This document shows, in pieces, positions 9,220-19,044 of a stretch of DNA of 64,000 nucleotides (position 1 is its first letter; the number at the start of each line of letters is the position of its first letter). The stretch spans positions 194,001 to 258,000 of the forward strand of contig NZ_NERW01000001.1 of the NCBI RefSeq assembly GCF_003063505.1, written 5' to 3'. This DNA is from Limnohabitans sp. T6-20 (lineage in GTDB: Bacteria; Pseudomonadota; Gammaproteobacteria; Burkholderiales; Burkholderiaceae_C). The notes below the pieces were generated by a model, which did no database searches, had not been told where the DNA came from, and saw only the letters and a list, made by a program, of their open reading frames with translations. The translations under genes were made by a program, and so were the position numbers.

Positions 9220-10325
9220 TGAACCACGCTGTCTTTACCCCCATCGCACCACGCCTGCCACCCTCCAGCCAAGTGGGCATGCTGCCCTGGTTGCGCAGCC
9301 GTTTCTTTGACGGCTGGGCCAACAGCTTGCTGACCGTGCTGGTGCTGGCTTTGCTGGCTTGGACCCTGCCCCCTGTACTGAACTGGAGCGTGTTCAACGC
9401 CGTGGTGCAAGCCGACAACGCCGCTTGCCGTGCCGCCGAAGGCGTGGGCGCCTGCTGGGGTGTGGTGACCGAAAAAGGTCGCCTCATCCTGTTTGGCCGC
9501 TACCCCTACGACGAGCAATGGCGTCCGCTGATCGCCTCAGGCCTTCTGGTGGCGCTGTTGGTGCTCAGCTGCTTGCGGGCCTTCTGGCGTCCGGCCTTGG
9601 TGCTGGCTTGGGTGGCTGTGTACGCTGTTTTTTATCTGCTCATGAAGGGCGGCGTGGCGGGCCTGACCCCGGTGGATACCGAACGCTGGGGCGGCCTGCC
9701 GCTCACGCTGCTTTTATCCAGCGTGAGCCTGGTGGTGGCGTTTCCGTTGGCCATTTTGCTGGCCTTGGGCAGGCAGTCCCAGCTGCCGGCCATCCGCACG
9801 CTGTGCGTGATCTTCATCGAATTCGTGCGCGGTGTGCCGCTGATTTCGGTGCTGTTCATGGCCTCCTTCATCTTGCCCCTGTTCATGCCCAATGGCGGCA
9901 AGATCGACGTGTTGGTGAGAGTGCTCATCGGCATGACTCTTTTCACGGCAGCCTACTTGGCCGAAGTGGTGCGTGGTGGTTTGCAGGCCCTGCCCAAAGG
10001 TCAAGTCGAAGCAGCGCATTCGCTGGGCATGGGCTACTGGCAAATCCAACGCAAGATCGTGTTGCCTCAGGCGCTGCGCCTGGTGGTGCCGTCCATCGTG
10101 AACACCTTCATTGGCGCGTTCAAGGACACCTCGCTCGTGACCATCGTGAGCCTGTATGACCTGACGGGTGCCGTGCAGCTGGCACTGGGCGATGCCGATT
10201 GGCGCAAGTTCTTCATCGAAGGCCAGCTCTTTGTGGCGGCCATTTATTTCATCGCCTGTTTTGCCATGTCGCGCTACAGCCAGTGGCTCGAAGGCCACCT
10301 CAACACCGGAACCCGGAGACAGTAA
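9219..10325 (+). CDS. aapM: Amino-acid ABC transporter permease AapM
   Basis: This 368-residue HAAT permease partners AapQ. It has the EAA loop [30 protein letters not shown] and the segment [19 protein letters not shown]. The start at 9219 overlaps the aapQ stop. The large insertion after the first membrane helix (about residues 55-100) is usual for AapM. The gene ends one base before the GTG of aapP. Confidence 0.93.
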   Translation: MNHAVFTPIAPRLPPSSQVGMLPWLRSRFFDGWANSLLTVLVLALLAWTLPPVLNWSVFNAVVQADNAACRAAEGVGACWGVVTEKGRLILFGRYPYDEQWRPLIASGLLVALLVLSCLRAFWRPALVLAWVAVYAVFYLLMKGGVAGLTPVDTERWGGLPLTLLLSSVSLVVAFPLAILLALGRQSQLPAIRTLCVIFIEFVRGVPLISVLFMASFILPLFMPNGGKIDVLVRVLIGMTLFTAAYLAEVVRGGLQALPKGQVEAAHSLGMGYWQIQRKIVLPQALRLVVPSIVNTFIGAFKDTSLVTIVSLYDLTGAVQLALGDADWRKFFIEGQLFVAAIYFIACFAMSRYSQWLEGHLNTGTRRQ

Positions 10326-10326
10326 C

Positions 10327-11067
10327 GTGAGCACACCCATCATCGAGTTTTCCAAAGTCAACAAGTGGTATGGCAACTTCCATGTGCTGCGCGACATCGA
10401 CCTGTCGGTCGCACGCGGTGAGCGCATCGTGGTCTGCGGGCCTTCGGGTTCGGGCAAGTCCACCCTGATCCGCTGCATCAACCGCCTCGAAGAACACCAG
10501 GCCGGGCACCTCACGGTGGACGGTGTGGAGCTGACCGACGACGTGAAGTCCATCGAATCGGCCCGCCGCCAAGTCGGCATGGTGTTCCAGCAGTTCAACC
10601 TGTTCCCGCACCTCACGGTGCTGGAAAACCTGACGCTGGCCCCCATGTGGGTGGGCAAAGTGCCCAAGGCCGAAGCCGAAGAACGCGCCATGCAGCAGCT
10701 CAAGCGCGTGCGCATTGCCGAGCAAGCGCAAAAGTACCCGCTGCAACTGTCGGGCGGTCAGCAGCAGCGCGTGGCGATTGCCCGCGCGCTGTGCCTCACC
10801 CCCAAGATCATGTTGTTTGACGAGCCCACCTCCGCGCTGGACCCCGAGATGGTGGGCGAAGTGCTCAACGTGATGGTGGAGATGGCCGACCAGGGCATCA
10901 CCATGATTTGCGTGACCCACGAAATGGGCTTTGCCCGCCAGGTGGCCGACCGCGTGATCTTCATGGACCAGGGCCAGATCGTCGAGCAAAACACCGCTGC
11001 CGCGTTCTTTGACAACCCGCAAAACGAACGCACGCAAGACTTTCTGTCCAAAATTCTGGCGCATTGA
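10327..11067 (+). CDS. aapP: Amino-acid ABC transporter ATP-binding protein AapP
   Basis: The 246-residue ATPase has Walker A (GPSGSGKST), Q-loop [12 protein letters not shown], signature [15 protein letters not shown] and Walker [20 protein letters not shown]. The GTG at 10327 is used because it gives the family N-terminus ([15 protein letters not shown]) and GGAGACAG lies upstream at the end of aapM. Its stop overlaps the TTG start of the downstream phosphatase. It energises AapQM. Confidence 0.95.
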   Translation: MSTPIIEFSKVNKWYGNFHVLRDIDLSVARGERIVVCGPSGSGKSTLIRCINRLEEHQAGHLTVDGVELTDDVKSIESARRQVGMVFQQFNLFPHLTVLENLTLAPMWVGKVPKAEAEERAMQQLKRVRIAEQAQKYPLQLSGGQQQRVAIARALCLTPKIMLFDEPTSALDPEMVGEVLNVMVEMADQGITMICVTHEMGFARQVADRVIFMDQGQIVEQNTAAAFFDNPQNERTQDFLSKILAH

Positions 11068-11633
11068 ACCTCTTGACCGCGCCAGGCTTTGTCATCGCCC
11101 ACGAAAGCTGTGGCGATGGCGCGCCACGGCCCTTTGGCAACAGCTACTGGCTGTGGACGGGCCGCGTGCTGGCGGGTGAGCATCCGGGTCTTTTGGGCGT
11201 GGACGCCCTGCCTGAACGCTTGGCCGCTTTGGCCAACGCAGGCATCACCCACTTCATCGACCTGACCTCTGCACACGACCCAGTGCCGCCCTACCAACCA
11301 CTGGCAGGCAGGCATGGGTCGGCGCAACGCATCAACCACCCCATCACCGACTTCGGTGTGCCCAGCGTGCCGGGCATGCAGTCCATTTTGCGAGACATGC
11401 AAACAGCCTTGGACCAAGGCGGCAAGGTTTACCTGCACTGCCGCGCAGGCATTGGCCGCACCGGCACGGTGGCGGCCACCTGGCTGGTGGCGCAAGGCCT
11501 GCCACCCGAGCAAGCGCTTGGGTTGTTGGCGCAAAAGTGGCGCACGGTCGACAAACACGCGCAAGAACCGCACAGCCCTGAAACCGAAGCACAGCGCGAG
11601 TTCGTGCGTCGTTGGCCTGCGCCGGACGCCTGA
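11064..11633 (+). CDS. Dual-specificity / tyrosine phosphatase family protein
   Basis: The 189-residue protein contains the cysteine phosphatase loop [11 protein letters not shown] (the CX5R motif) preceded by GGKVYL and, further upstream, [10 protein letters not shown], which may hold the general acid Asp. The TTG start overlaps the aapP stop (TTGA), so it should be translated by re-initiation after aapP. The substrate could be a phosphoprotein, phosphoinositide-like or nucleotide phosphate. A link to amino-acid transport is suggested only by the coupling. Confidence 0.82.
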   Translation: MNLLTAPGFVIAHESCGDGAPRPFGNSYWLWTGRVLAGEHPGLLGVDALPERLAALANAGITHFIDLTSAHDPVPPYQPLAGRHGSAQRINHPITDFGVPSVPGMQSILRDMQTALDQGGKVYLHCRAGIGRTGTVAATWLVAQGLPPEQALGLLAQKWRTVDKHAQEPHSPETEAQREFVRRWPAPDA

Positions 11634-11659
11634 TCAGTCAGAATTTGACCGTTGACCGG

Positions 11660-11816
11660 ATTGGCTCAGGGGGGGCGAGCGGAGGGACAGTGAATACAGC
11701 TCGCCTTTCTTTACTTACTTTCTTGGGTCCAAAGAAAGTGAGAGCGCTGCCAGGCGCAATATCCAGCCAACGCCCTCAAAAAGAATCCAACAATCAATCG
11801 GGATCTGACCCCAATT
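11660..11816. repeat. Probable degenerate intergenic repeat between convergent genes
   Basis: The gap between the phosphatase gene and gltL has no gene. It holds a hairpin with 8-bp arms ACTTTCTT / AAGAAAGT (11717-11724 and 11732-11739) around GGGTCCA, and a motif GGGATCTGACCCC (11800-11812). Both look like parts of composite repeats that I remember from other Comamonadaceae intergenic regions. The hairpin may also serve as a terminator. I could not compare it with other genomes. Confidence 0.4.
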
Positions 11817-11822
11817 AAAAGA

Positions 11823-12560
11823 TCAGTGCTGCAAGATTTTGTTCAAGAAGTCCTTGGTCCGTGGCTGACGGTTCTCTGGGTGGTTGAAGAACTCGTCTTT
11901 CGAGCAGTCTTCCAGGATGCGTCCGCCCACATCAATGAAGATCACGCGGTTGGCCACTTTGCGGGCAAAGCCCATTTCGTGGGTCACCACCATCATGGTC
12001 ATGCCCTCGTTGGCCAGTTGCACCATCACGTCCAGCACCTCGCCCACCATCTCGGGGTCGAGTGCTGAGGTCGGTTCGTCAAACAGCATCACGATCGGGT
12101 CCATCGACAGCGCACGGGCAATCGCCACACGCTGCTGCTGACCGCCCGACAGCTGGCCCGGAAACTTGTCCTTGTGCGCCAGCAAGCCCACACGGTCGAG
12201 CATTTTGAGGCCCCGCTCTTTGGCCTCCGCTTCAGAGCGGCCCAGGACCTTGATCTGCGCAATCGTCAGGTTCTCGGTCACCGACAGGTGCGGGAACAGC
12301 TCAAAACTCTGAAACACCATGCCCACGCGTGAACGCAGCTTGGGCAAATCGGTGCCCGCATCCATCAGCGACACGCCATCCACATGGATGCTGCCTTGCT
12401 GCACGGGCTCCAGACCGTTAACGGTTTTGATGAGGGTGGACTTGCCCGAGCCCGAGGGGCCGCAGACCACCACCACATCGCCCTTGTTGATGCTCACCGA
12501 GCAGTCGTTGAGCACCTGCACCGGGCCATACCACTTCGACACATTTTTGATTTCAATCAT
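11823..12560 (-). CDS. gltL: Glutamate/aspartate ABC transporter ATP-binding protein
   Basis: The 245-residue ATPase has Walker [10 protein letters not shown], signature [15 protein letters not shown] and Walker [18 protein letters not shown]. It lies directly behind gltK and gltJ on the minus strand, and gltI is the operon head. It resembles aapP but has its own C-terminal tail ([19 protein letters not shown]). It powers uptake of acidic amino acids through GltJK. Confidence 0.93.
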   Translation of the reverse strand: MIEIKNVSKWYGPVQVLNDCSVSINKGDVVVVCGPSGSGKSTLIKTVNGLEPVQQGSIHVDGVSLMDAGTDLPKLRSRVGMVFQSFELFPHLSVTENLTIAQIKVLGRSEAEAKERGLKMLDRVGLLAHKDKFPGQLSGGQQQRVAIARALSMDPIVMLFDEPTSALDPEMVGEVLDVMVQLANEGMTMMVVTHEMGFARKVANRVIFIDVGGRILEDCSKDEFFNHPENRQPRTKDFLNKILQH

Positions 12561-12575
12561 TTTTCAATCCCCAAT

Positions 12576-13244
12576 TCAACGCACGATAGCGATCTTGGCC
12601 TGCAGGCGCTTGACGCTCCAGGACAGTGCAAAACAAATCACAAAATAAACCAGCGCCGCAAAGATGTAGGCCTCTTCGGTGCGGCCATAAATCTTGCCCG
12701 CGTTGGTGAAGCCTTTGAGCAAGTCATAGGCACCGATGGCATACACCAGCGACGTGTCCTGAAACAAGATGATGGTCTGCGTCAGCAGCACCGGCAGCAT
12801 GTTGCGAAACGCCTGCGGCAAGATCACCAAGCGCATGTTCTGGCCATAGGTCATGCCCAGGGCCTGCCCGGCAAACACCTGCCCACGAGGAATGGACTGG
12901 ATACCGGCGCGCATGATCTCGCTGAAATAAGCCGCCTCAAACGCCACAAAGGTGATGATGGCCGACCACTCGGCCCCGATAGGCCGACCGATCACAAAGG
13001 GCATCAGCAGGTAAAACCACAGGATCACCATGACCAGCGGCACCGAACGCATGCCGTTGACGTAGAACGTGGCAGGCACGGTCAGCAGTTTGCTGCCCGA
13101 CAAGCGCATCAGTGCCAGCAAGGTGCCAAACAACACCCCACCAAGGGTGGCGATCACCGTCAGCTGAACACTGAACAGCAGACCGCCAAAGACGAACTTG
13201 CGCAGCACTTCCAGATCGAAATAAGAAAAATCGAGTCCCAACAT
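12576..13244 (-). CDS. gltK: Glutamate/aspartate ABC transporter permease GltK
   Basis: The 222-residue HAAT permease starts at ATG 13244 (MLGLDFSYFDLEVL) with GGGAGGG upstream, inside the end of gltJ; only one base separates the genes. The EAA loop reads GQALGMTYGQNMRLVILPQAFRNMLPV. It forms the membrane channel with GltJ. Confidence 0.93.
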   Translation of the reverse strand: MLGLDFSYFDLEVLRKFVFGGLLFSVQLTVIATLGGVLFGTLLALMRLSGSKLLTVPATFYVNGMRSVPLVMVILWFYLLMPFVIGRPIGAEWSAIITFVAFEAAYFSEIMRAGIQSIPRGQVFAGQALGMTYGQNMRLVILPQAFRNMLPVLLTQTIILFQDTSLVYAIGAYDLLKGFTNAGKIYGRTEEAYIFAALVYFVICFALSWSVKRLQAKIAIVR

Positions 13245-13245
13245 G

Positions 13246-13965
13246 TCAGTGCCCTCCCGTTCCGCCAGAGACAATGAAGCCGGGCACGCGCATTTTCTTT
13301 TCAATCAGCGCAAACACACGGTTCACCGCAAAGGCCGACAGCGCATACAACGCCGTCACCGCCAGGTACACCTCAATGCCGCGCGAGGTTTCTTCCTGCG
13401 CCTGCATGGCGAACATGGTCAGCTCTGCAATCGACACGGCAAAAGCCACCGACGAATTTTTCAGCAGGTTCATCGACTCGCTGGTCAATGGCGGCAAGAT
13501 GATGCGAAACGCCATCGGCAAGATCACATAACGGTAAGACTGCGCCGTGGTGAAGCCCATGGCCATGGCCGCATAGCGCTGACCTTTGGGCAGTGCCTGA
13601 ATGCCTGCGCGGAACTGCTCGGCAATCCGGGCCGACGTGAAAAACCCCAAGCCGAACACCACCAGCAGAAAGCCGGGCACTTGTTGAAAAGCCGGAAATA
13701 TCTTGGGCACCACGAAGTACCAAAGAAAAATCTGCACCAACAGCGGAATATTGCGAAACAACTCCACCCAGGCGTTGGCCAAAGCCGACACAACGGGGCG
13801 TCCGGGCAATGTGCGCAAAGTGCCCACCACAGCGCCCACGACCACCGCCACCACCCACGAGCTGCCAGCCACCGCCAGCGTCCAGCGCCATGCGTCCAGC
13901 ATCCATTCCAGATACGTTCGGCCACTGCCGTCATCGGTCAAAAAGACCTGCCAATCCCATGTCAT
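13246..13965 (-). CDS. gltJ: Glutamate/aspartate ABC transporter permease GltJ
   Basis: The 239-residue HAAT permease has an N-terminal segment MTWDWQVFLTDDGSGRTYLE, then the transport domain with GLGFFTSARIAEQFRAGIQALPKGQRYAAMAMGF as the EAA region. It lies after gltI, separated by a terminator-like hairpin, and one base before gltK. Confidence 0.93.
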   Translation of the reverse strand: MTWDWQVFLTDDGSGRTYLEWMLDAWRWTLAVAGSSWVVAVVVGAVVGTLRTLPGRPVVSALANAWVELFRNIPLLVQIFLWYFVVPKIFPAFQQVPGFLLVVFGLGFFTSARIAEQFRAGIQALPKGQRYAAMAMGFTTAQSYRYVILPMAFRIILPPLTSESMNLLKNSSVAFAVSIAELTMFAMQAQEETSRGIEVYLAVTALYALSAFAVNRVFALIEKKMRVPGFIVSGGTGGH

Positions 13966-14000
13966 CTTGTCACCTCATCCAACCGGCGATGCGATCGCCC

Positions 14001-14038
14001 AAAAAGAAACCCCGCCCAAGTTATCCCCGGCGGGGTTT
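14001..14038 (-). terminator. Hairpin with T-run between gltI and gltJ
   Basis: Arms AAACCCCGCC (14007-14016) and GGCGGGGTTT (14029-14038) form a 10-bp perfect stem with a 12-base loop. On the minus strand the stem is followed by CTTTTT. It therefore looks like a rho-independent terminator read after gltI, probably partial, giving more binding protein than permease. Confidence 0.8.
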
Positions 14039-14056
14039 GCACAGCGCCTAGAGAAA

Positions 14057-14947
14057 TTACTTCTTGGCGTAGTCTTCAGCAGGCTTGTCGTTGGGGTTGG
14101 CCCAAGCGGCTTTGGTGCTCTCGCTCAAAGCCAGACCGACCTTGACGTTCTTGGGTGGAATGGGTTGCAGGAACCACTTGTCCCACAGCTTGGCCATGTC
14201 TCCACTCTTGACCAGATCACGCACGGTGTCGTCGGCGAGCTTCTTGAAGGCTGGATCGTCCTTGCGGATCATGATGGCGATCGGCTCCACAGACAGCACC
14301 TCACCCACGATTTTGAAGTCGGCTGGGTTCTTGGCGTTGGCAATGTTGCCCGCCAGGATGGAGCCATCCATCACGAACGCATCTGCGCGGCCCGAGTCCA
14401 ACAGCAAGAAGCTGTCAGCGTGGTCCTTGCCAAAGACTTCCTTGAAGTCAATGCCGTTTGCGCGCTCATGCTTGCGCAGCAATTGCACAGAAGTGGTGCC
14501 CGTGGTGGTGGCCACGTTGCGGTCCTTCAGTTGGGCAATGGAGGTGATGCCCGAGTTGGCTTTCACGGCAATGCGCACTTCTTCCACGTAGGTGGTGTTC
14601 ACGAACGCCACATCCTTTTGACGGGCTGTGTTGTTGGTGGTGGAGCCACACTCAATGTCCACCGTGCCGTTTTGCACCAATGGAATGCGGTTTTGTGACG
14701 TGACGGACTGAAACTTCACTTCGACTTTCTTGCCCACCGCTTTTTCGAGATTGCCAATGATGCGTTGGCAAATTTCGTAATGGAAACCAGCGTACTTGCC
14801 GTCACCCAGGGTGTAGGACAAGGCGCCCGATGAATCGCGCACACCCATGGTGACCACGCCCGAATTTTTGACTTTGGCAATGGTGTCGGCCTGCGCAGCA
14901 ACACAAGCCAAGGCGGCAATGGCAACAGCCAGCAATTGTTTTTTCAT
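14057..14947 (-). CDS. gltI: Glutamate/aspartate-binding periplasmic protein
   Basis: The 296-residue substrate-binding protein has a signal peptide (MKKQLLAVAIAALACVAAQA, cleaved before DT). The family features are GVRDSSGALSYTLGDGKYAGFHYEIC, QNGTVDIECGSTTNNTARQ and the C-terminal LWDKWFLQPIPPKN. It delivers glutamate or aspartate to GltJKL. The upstream intergenic region (14948-15168) also holds the end of the LysR gene and should contain the operon promoter; I see no certain promoter boxes. Confidence 0.94.
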   Translation of the reverse strand: MKKQLLAVAIAALACVAAQADTIAKVKNSGVVTMGVRDSSGALSYTLGDGKYAGFHYEICQRIIGNLEKAVGKKVEVKFQSVTSQNRIPLVQNGTVDIECGSTTNNTARQKDVAFVNTTYVEEVRIAVKANSGITSIAQLKDRNVATTTGTTSVQLLRKHERANGIDFKEVFGKDHADSFLLLDSGRADAFVMDGSILAGNIANAKNPADFKIVGEVLSVEPIAIMIRKDDPAFKKLADDTVRDLVKSGDMAKLWDKWFLQPIPPKNVKVGLALSESTKAAWANPNDKPAEDYAKK

Positions 14948-15168
14948 TGATTTCTCCAGAAAATATCGCTCAAAGCGAAAAGTTCAACCGCTGCAATCTT
15001 GCAGCCGTTGTGCACCAGAATGGTAAGGCCTGCGCCCCTGCTTTTCGGTGTCAGCACAAAATGTGCCTGTTTCTCAACAAGCCGTCACTATAGTCAGTTT
15101 AATGTCAGCGTTTCATCAGGGTGTTCCCGAGGCCTCATGCTTAAAACGCATAACCCTATGAACACCCC

Positions 15169-16107
15169 TCAAACAAGGACAGGCTTTGTGATGGCCCCCA
15201 GATAGGTCCAAAGATCGAGCGCGCTGCGCTTGGGGGTCTGACGATTGCCCGGCTTTTCACGGTAAGCGCGAACCTCCATGGTCAATGACAGCGGCGATTC
15301 ACCGGGCAGGCAAACCTCTACCAGCGCACCCACCTGAAGCTCTTTTCTGACGGCGCTTTGGGGCAAAAAGGCCATGCCATGCCCTTCCATCGCCATGACT
15401 TTCAGCCCTTCCGCCATGTCAGTCTCATACACCCGCTCCAGGTGAATCGGGGTTTTGGACTGCTTGAGGATCCAGTCGGTGATGCCGCCCAAATAAGCCC
15501 CCGGGGCATAGCCCAAATAAGGCAAGGGCCTGGCTGCAGTGCCTGGCAGGCTGACCACCGCGCGGCCATCCGGGCCTGCTTTGGCATAAGGTGCCAGCAC
15601 TTCCTGACCCAGCACCACCATTTCGTAGCGCTCGGCATCGAGTTGCAAGGGCTGAGAAGGGTGGTGGTACGCGATCAGCACATCGCAACCGCCTTCGACC
15701 AGGCGCATGGCTGCATCGTGCACGTTCAAGGCAATCAAGCGGCTTTTGATCGGACCAAAGCCATCTCGCAAACCGGCAATCCACGACGGGAAGAACGTGA
15801 ATGCCAGGGTGTGCGGCACCGCAAACTCGATGAAGTCCTGCCCGGCCGAGTTGTGCCCACGCAGCATGGCCCGGGTGTTCTGCAAAGACTGCAACAACTC
15901 CAGCGCCTGGGCGTACAAGGTCTCACCGGCAGGGGTGAGTTTGGTCGGGTAAGAGCTTCGGTCCACCAGATCGGCACCGGCCCAAGCCTCCAGCGACTGG
16001 ATGCGCCGGGAAAACGCCGGCTGCGTCACGTGCCGCAATTGCGCCGAGCGGCTGAAACTGCGGGTTTCAGCCAGGCTCACAAAATCTTCAAGCCATTTGG
16101 TTTCCAT
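15169..16107 (-). CDS. LysR family transcriptional regulator
   Basis: The 312-residue protein has an N-terminal winged helix (METKWLEDFVSLAETRSFSRSAQLRHVTQPAFSRRIQSLE) and a C-terminal LysR substrate domain from about residue 90. It lies upstream of gltIJKL on the same strand, 221 bases before gltI, and is a candidate regulator of that operon. The ligand is unknown. Confidence 0.9.
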   Translation of the reverse strand: METKWLEDFVSLAETRSFSRSAQLRHVTQPAFSRRIQSLEAWAGADLVDRSSYPTKLTPAGETLYAQALELLQSLQNTRAMLRGHNSAGQDFIEFAVPHTLAFTFFPSWIAGLRDGFGPIKSRLIALNVHDAAMRLVEGGCDVLIAYHHPSQPLQLDAERYEMVVLGQEVLAPYAKAGPDGRAVVSLPGTAARPLPYLGYAPGAYLGGITDWILKQSKTPIHLERVYETDMAEGLKVMAMEGHGMAFLPQSAVRKELQVGALVEVCLPGESPLSLTMEVRAYREKPGNRQTPKRSALDLWTYLGAITKPVLV

Positions 16108-16174
16108 GCTGAATTATGGCGTCACACAAAGCAGCGCTGCAGGTCGGGGCTCAAGCTACCAACCTGCCCAGCCA

Positions 16175-18007
16175 TCAATCGGCCGACTGCTGCAACGCCC
16201 ACATGCTGGCGTAGCGCCCGTTTTGGGCCAGCAGTGCCGCATGGTTGCCGCGCTCGATGATGTGCCCGGCGTCCATCACCAGAATTTCATGCGCATCGAC
16301 CACGGTGGACAAGCGGTGCGCAATCACCAGAGTGGTCTTGTTTTGCGCCACGCTGGCCAACTCGGCCTGGATGGCGCGCTCGTTGGCCGAGTCGAGCGCC
16401 GAAGTGGCTTCGTCAAACACCAAAATCGGGGGGTCTTTGAGCAAGGTGCGGGCAATGGCCACGCGCTGCTTTTCTCCACCCGAGAGCTTCAGGCCCCGCT
16501 CGCCCACCGAGGTTTGGTAGCCCTTGGGCGTGGACGCGATGAAATCGTGGATGCGCGCAGCGCGCGCAGCGCCTTCGATCTCGGCCTGGCTGGCACCAGG
16601 GCGGCCATAGGCAATGTTGTAGGCCACGCTGTCGTTGAACAGCACCGTGTCTTGCGGCACGATGCCCAAGGCGCGGCGCACGCTCGATTGCGTGACCTGC
16701 CGGATGTCTTGCCCCGCGATGCGAATGAAGCCTTGCTGCACGTCGTAAAAGCGGAACATCAAGCGCGCCAGCGTGGACTTGCCCGAACCCGAGGGGCCGA
16801 CCACCGCCACCGTTTTGCCAGCCGGAATGGTGAAGCTGATGTCTTGAAGGATCGGGCGGTCGGGCTCATAGGCAAAAGACACGCGGTCAAACACCACATC
16901 GGGCGCGCCTTGCAAGGCCAGCGCCTGGGCACCCGGCGCATCGGCCACTTCGCGCTCGCGGTCCATCAGCACGAACATCTTGTCCAGGTCGGTCAGGCTT
17001 TGCTTGATCTCCCGGTAAAGCACGCCCAAAAAGTTGAGCGGAATGTACAGCTGGATCATGAAAGCATTGATCATGACCAGATCGCCCAGCGTCATGCGCC
17101 CGGCGACCACGCCTTCGGTGGCACGCCAGAGCATGGCCACCAGAGCCGCAGCGATGATGAGTTGCTGCCCGGTGTTGAGCACCGACAAAGTGGTTTGCGC
17201 CTTGAGCCGCGCCACACGCAGGCGCTCCAGGCTTTCATCGTATCGCCCGGCTTCAAACACCTCGTTGCCAAAGTACTTGACGGTTTCGTAGTTCAGCAGC
17301 GAGTCAATCGCCCGCGTGTGCGCCGCCGAATCGAACTCGTTGGCCTGCTTGCGAAACTGCGTGCGCCACTCGGTGATGCGCACCGTGAAGAAAATGTACA
17401 AAGCCAGCGCCAGCAGCGTGATCCCGGCAAACCAGGCGTCGAACTTGACCGCCAGAATGGTGAGCACCAGACCCACCTCGATCAGCGTCGGAATGATGCT
17501 GTACAGCGAATACGAGATCAGCGACTCAATGCCGCGCACACCGCGCTCGATGTCGCGCGTCATGCCGCCGGTCTGACGTGCCAAATGAAAGCGCAGGCTT
17601 AAAGCGTGCAGGTGCTCGAAGGTTTGCAAGGCAATGCTGCGCGAAGCGCCTTGCGTGGCTTTGGCAAACACCAGCTCGCGCAACTCGGTGAAGGCCGAGG
17701 TCAGCAAGCGCAAAGCGCCATAGCCCACCAACAGCGCCACCGGCACCACCAGCACCGTTTGCGGGTCGCCGGGCTTGAGGCTCATGGCGTCTACCAACTC
17801 CTTGAGCAGCAAGGGCACGCTGACGTTGGCCAGCTTGGCACCCACCATCAGGCTCAGGGCGATGACCACGCGCCACTTGTATTGCCAAAGGTAAGGCAGC
17901 AAGCGTGACAAGGTTTGCCAGTCGCCTCCTGCGGGGGCTGGGGTGGCCAGGCCAGAAGGTTTTCCGGATGGGGAGGCAGGGGCAGCGGTTTCGCCGTGGT
18001 GGCGCAT
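16175..18007 (-). CDS. Atm1/HMT1-type ABC exporter (fused membrane and ATPase domains)
   Basis: The protein has about 610 residues. A six-helix ABC exporter membrane domain (about residues 30-330) is followed by an ATPase domain with Walker [14 protein letters not shown], signature LSGGEKQRVAIARTLL and Walker B ILVFDEATSALDSANE. Segments LRFHLARQTGGMTRDIERG and LLNYETVKYFGNE are hallmarks of the Atm1 subfamily, which moves glutathione-linked compounds or metal conjugates. The ATG at 18007 was taken over a TTG at 18016. It diverges from the yciA-like gene. Confidence 0.9.
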   Translation of the reverse strand: MRHHGETAAPASPSGKPSGLATPAPAGGDWQTLSRLLPYLWQYKWRVVIALSLMVGAKLANVSVPLLLKELVDAMSLKPGDPQTVLVVPVALLVGYGALRLLTSAFTELRELVFAKATQGASRSIALQTFEHLHALSLRFHLARQTGGMTRDIERGVRGIESLISYSLYSIIPTLIEVGLVLTILAVKFDAWFAGITLLALALYIFFTVRITEWRTQFRKQANEFDSAAHTRAIDSLLNYETVKYFGNEVFEAGRYDESLERLRVARLKAQTTLSVLNTGQQLIIAAALVAMLWRATEGVVAGRMTLGDLVMINAFMIQLYIPLNFLGVLYREIKQSLTDLDKMFVLMDREREVADAPGAQALALQGAPDVVFDRVSFAYEPDRPILQDISFTIPAGKTVAVVGPSGSGKSTLARLMFRFYDVQQGFIRIAGQDIRQVTQSSVRRALGIVPQDTVLFNDSVAYNIAYGRPGASQAEIEGAARAARIHDFIASTPKGYQTSVGERGLKLSGGEKQRVAIARTLLKDPPILVFDEATSALDSANERAIQAELASVAQNKTTLVIAHRLSTVVDAHEILVMDAGHIIERGNHAALLAQNGRYASMWALQQSAD

Positions 18008-18045
18008 AAGAGACAATCCAGTTTTTAGTTCACCCGATTGTGCCC

Positions 18046-18456
18046 ATGTCTGAAACCACCCGCCCCCACACCGTGGCTTTGCCCACAGACCAGGAATTGG
18101 TGCTCAAGGTCATTCCCATGCCCGCAGACTGCAATGCCAGCGGCGATATTTTTGGCGGCTGGGTCATGGCGCAGGTCGACTTGGCCGGTGCCGTCTTGCC
18201 CGCGCGGCGCGTGCGCGGCCGCATGGTGACGGTGGCTGTGAACGAATTCATCTTCAAACAAGCGGTCAAAGTGGGCGACATCTTGTCGTTCTTCTCACGC
18301 ATCGTGCGCGTGGGCCGCACCTCGGTCACGGTGAAAGTGGAGGTCTTTGCAGAGCGCTTTCAGTTGCAAGGCCAATACATCAAGGTGACCGAAGCCAACC
18401 TGACGTATGTGGCGGTGGACGACCAGGGCAAACCCAGATTGGTGCCCGCCGAATAA
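18046..18456 (+). CDS. yciA: Acyl-CoA thioesterase (YciA family)
   Basis: This 136-residue single hotdog protein has the family core NASGDIFGGWVMAQVDLAGAV, with the catalytic Asp, followed by VTVAVNEFIFKQAVKVGD. It hydrolyses short to medium acyl-CoAs. An in-frame GTG at 18040 would add two residues. It is convergent with the next thioesterase gene, and a weak hairpin lies in the 40-base gap. Confidence 0.9.
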   Translation: MSETTRPHTVALPTDQELVLKVIPMPADCNASGDIFGGWVMAQVDLAGAVLPARRVRGRMVTVAVNEFIFKQAVKVGDILSFFSRIVRVGRTSVTVKVEVFAERFQLQGQYIKVTEANLTYVAVDDQGKPRLVPAE

Positions 18457-18496
18457 TGCATGGGGTCTGACCGCAAGCGCAGGTCGTCAGAGGCGA

Positions 18497-18979
18497 TCAG
18501 GAAACGATGTAAGCCGCAGCGCCGGTGGACATCAAGGTGCCATCGGGACCACAAAACTCCATGCGCGATGAGCCCACCCGAGAGCCTACGCGCAGCGCAT
18601 TGGCGGTGATGGTGAAGTGCTCGCCAATGCCCGGGCGCAAATAGTCCACACGCAAATCGATGGTGCCCAACTTGGCAAAGCGCTCCAGGCGTTTGGCAGG
18701 CGTTTCGTCCATGTGTTTGGCCGCCAGCGCCGCCATCACGGCTGCACTGCCGATGGCGTCCAGCACCGCACTGATCACACCGCCGTGGATGCGGTTGTAG
18801 GCGAAATGCCCCACCAGTTCGGGGCGCATGTCGATGCGGGCCTCCACGCCTTCTGGCGTGACCTTGACCAGCTTCAGGCCCAGCGTCTTGTTGAAGACGA
18901 TTTTTTCTTCGTAAATTTGACGAAAACCCTCGATGTATTCAGCTTCAAGAACAACAGGGGTGTGGGTGCGGTGAGGCAT
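18497..18979 (-). CDS. Hotdog-fold thioesterase (PaaI-like)
   Basis: The 160-residue protein has the segment HFAYNRIHGGVISAVLDAIGSAA (catalytic HGG region) and LRVDYLRPG, as in the PaaI/YigI hotdog group. It begins 18 bases downstream of the enoyl-CoA hydratase terminator hairpin. A role in CoA ester turnover fits its neighbours (YciA, enoyl-CoA hydratase, acyl-CoA dehydrogenase). The exact substrate is unknown. Confidence 0.85.
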   Translation of the reverse strand: MPHRTHTPVVLEAEYIEGFRQIYEEKIVFNKTLGLKLVKVTPEGVEARIDMRPELVGHFAYNRIHGGVISAVLDAIGSAAVMAALAAKHMDETPAKRLERFAKLGTIDLRVDYLRPGIGEHFTITANALRVGSRVGSSRMEFCGPDGTLMSTGAAAYIVS

Positions 18980-19002
18980 GGAAAGAAGTCAAAGAGGAAT
19001 CA

Positions 19003-19026
19003 AAACGTCGGGCCCGAAGGCCCGAC
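19003..19026 (-). terminator. Rho-independent terminator of the enoyl-CoA hydratase gene
   Basis: Perfect 8-bp arms GTCGGGCC (19007-19014) and GGCCCGAC (19019-19026) enclose a tetraloop that reads TTCG on the minus strand, followed by GTTTTGA. It lies 18 bases behind the enoyl-CoA hydratase stop. Confidence 0.85.
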
Positions 19027-19044
19027 ACAGCAGTTGAGTCCAGT

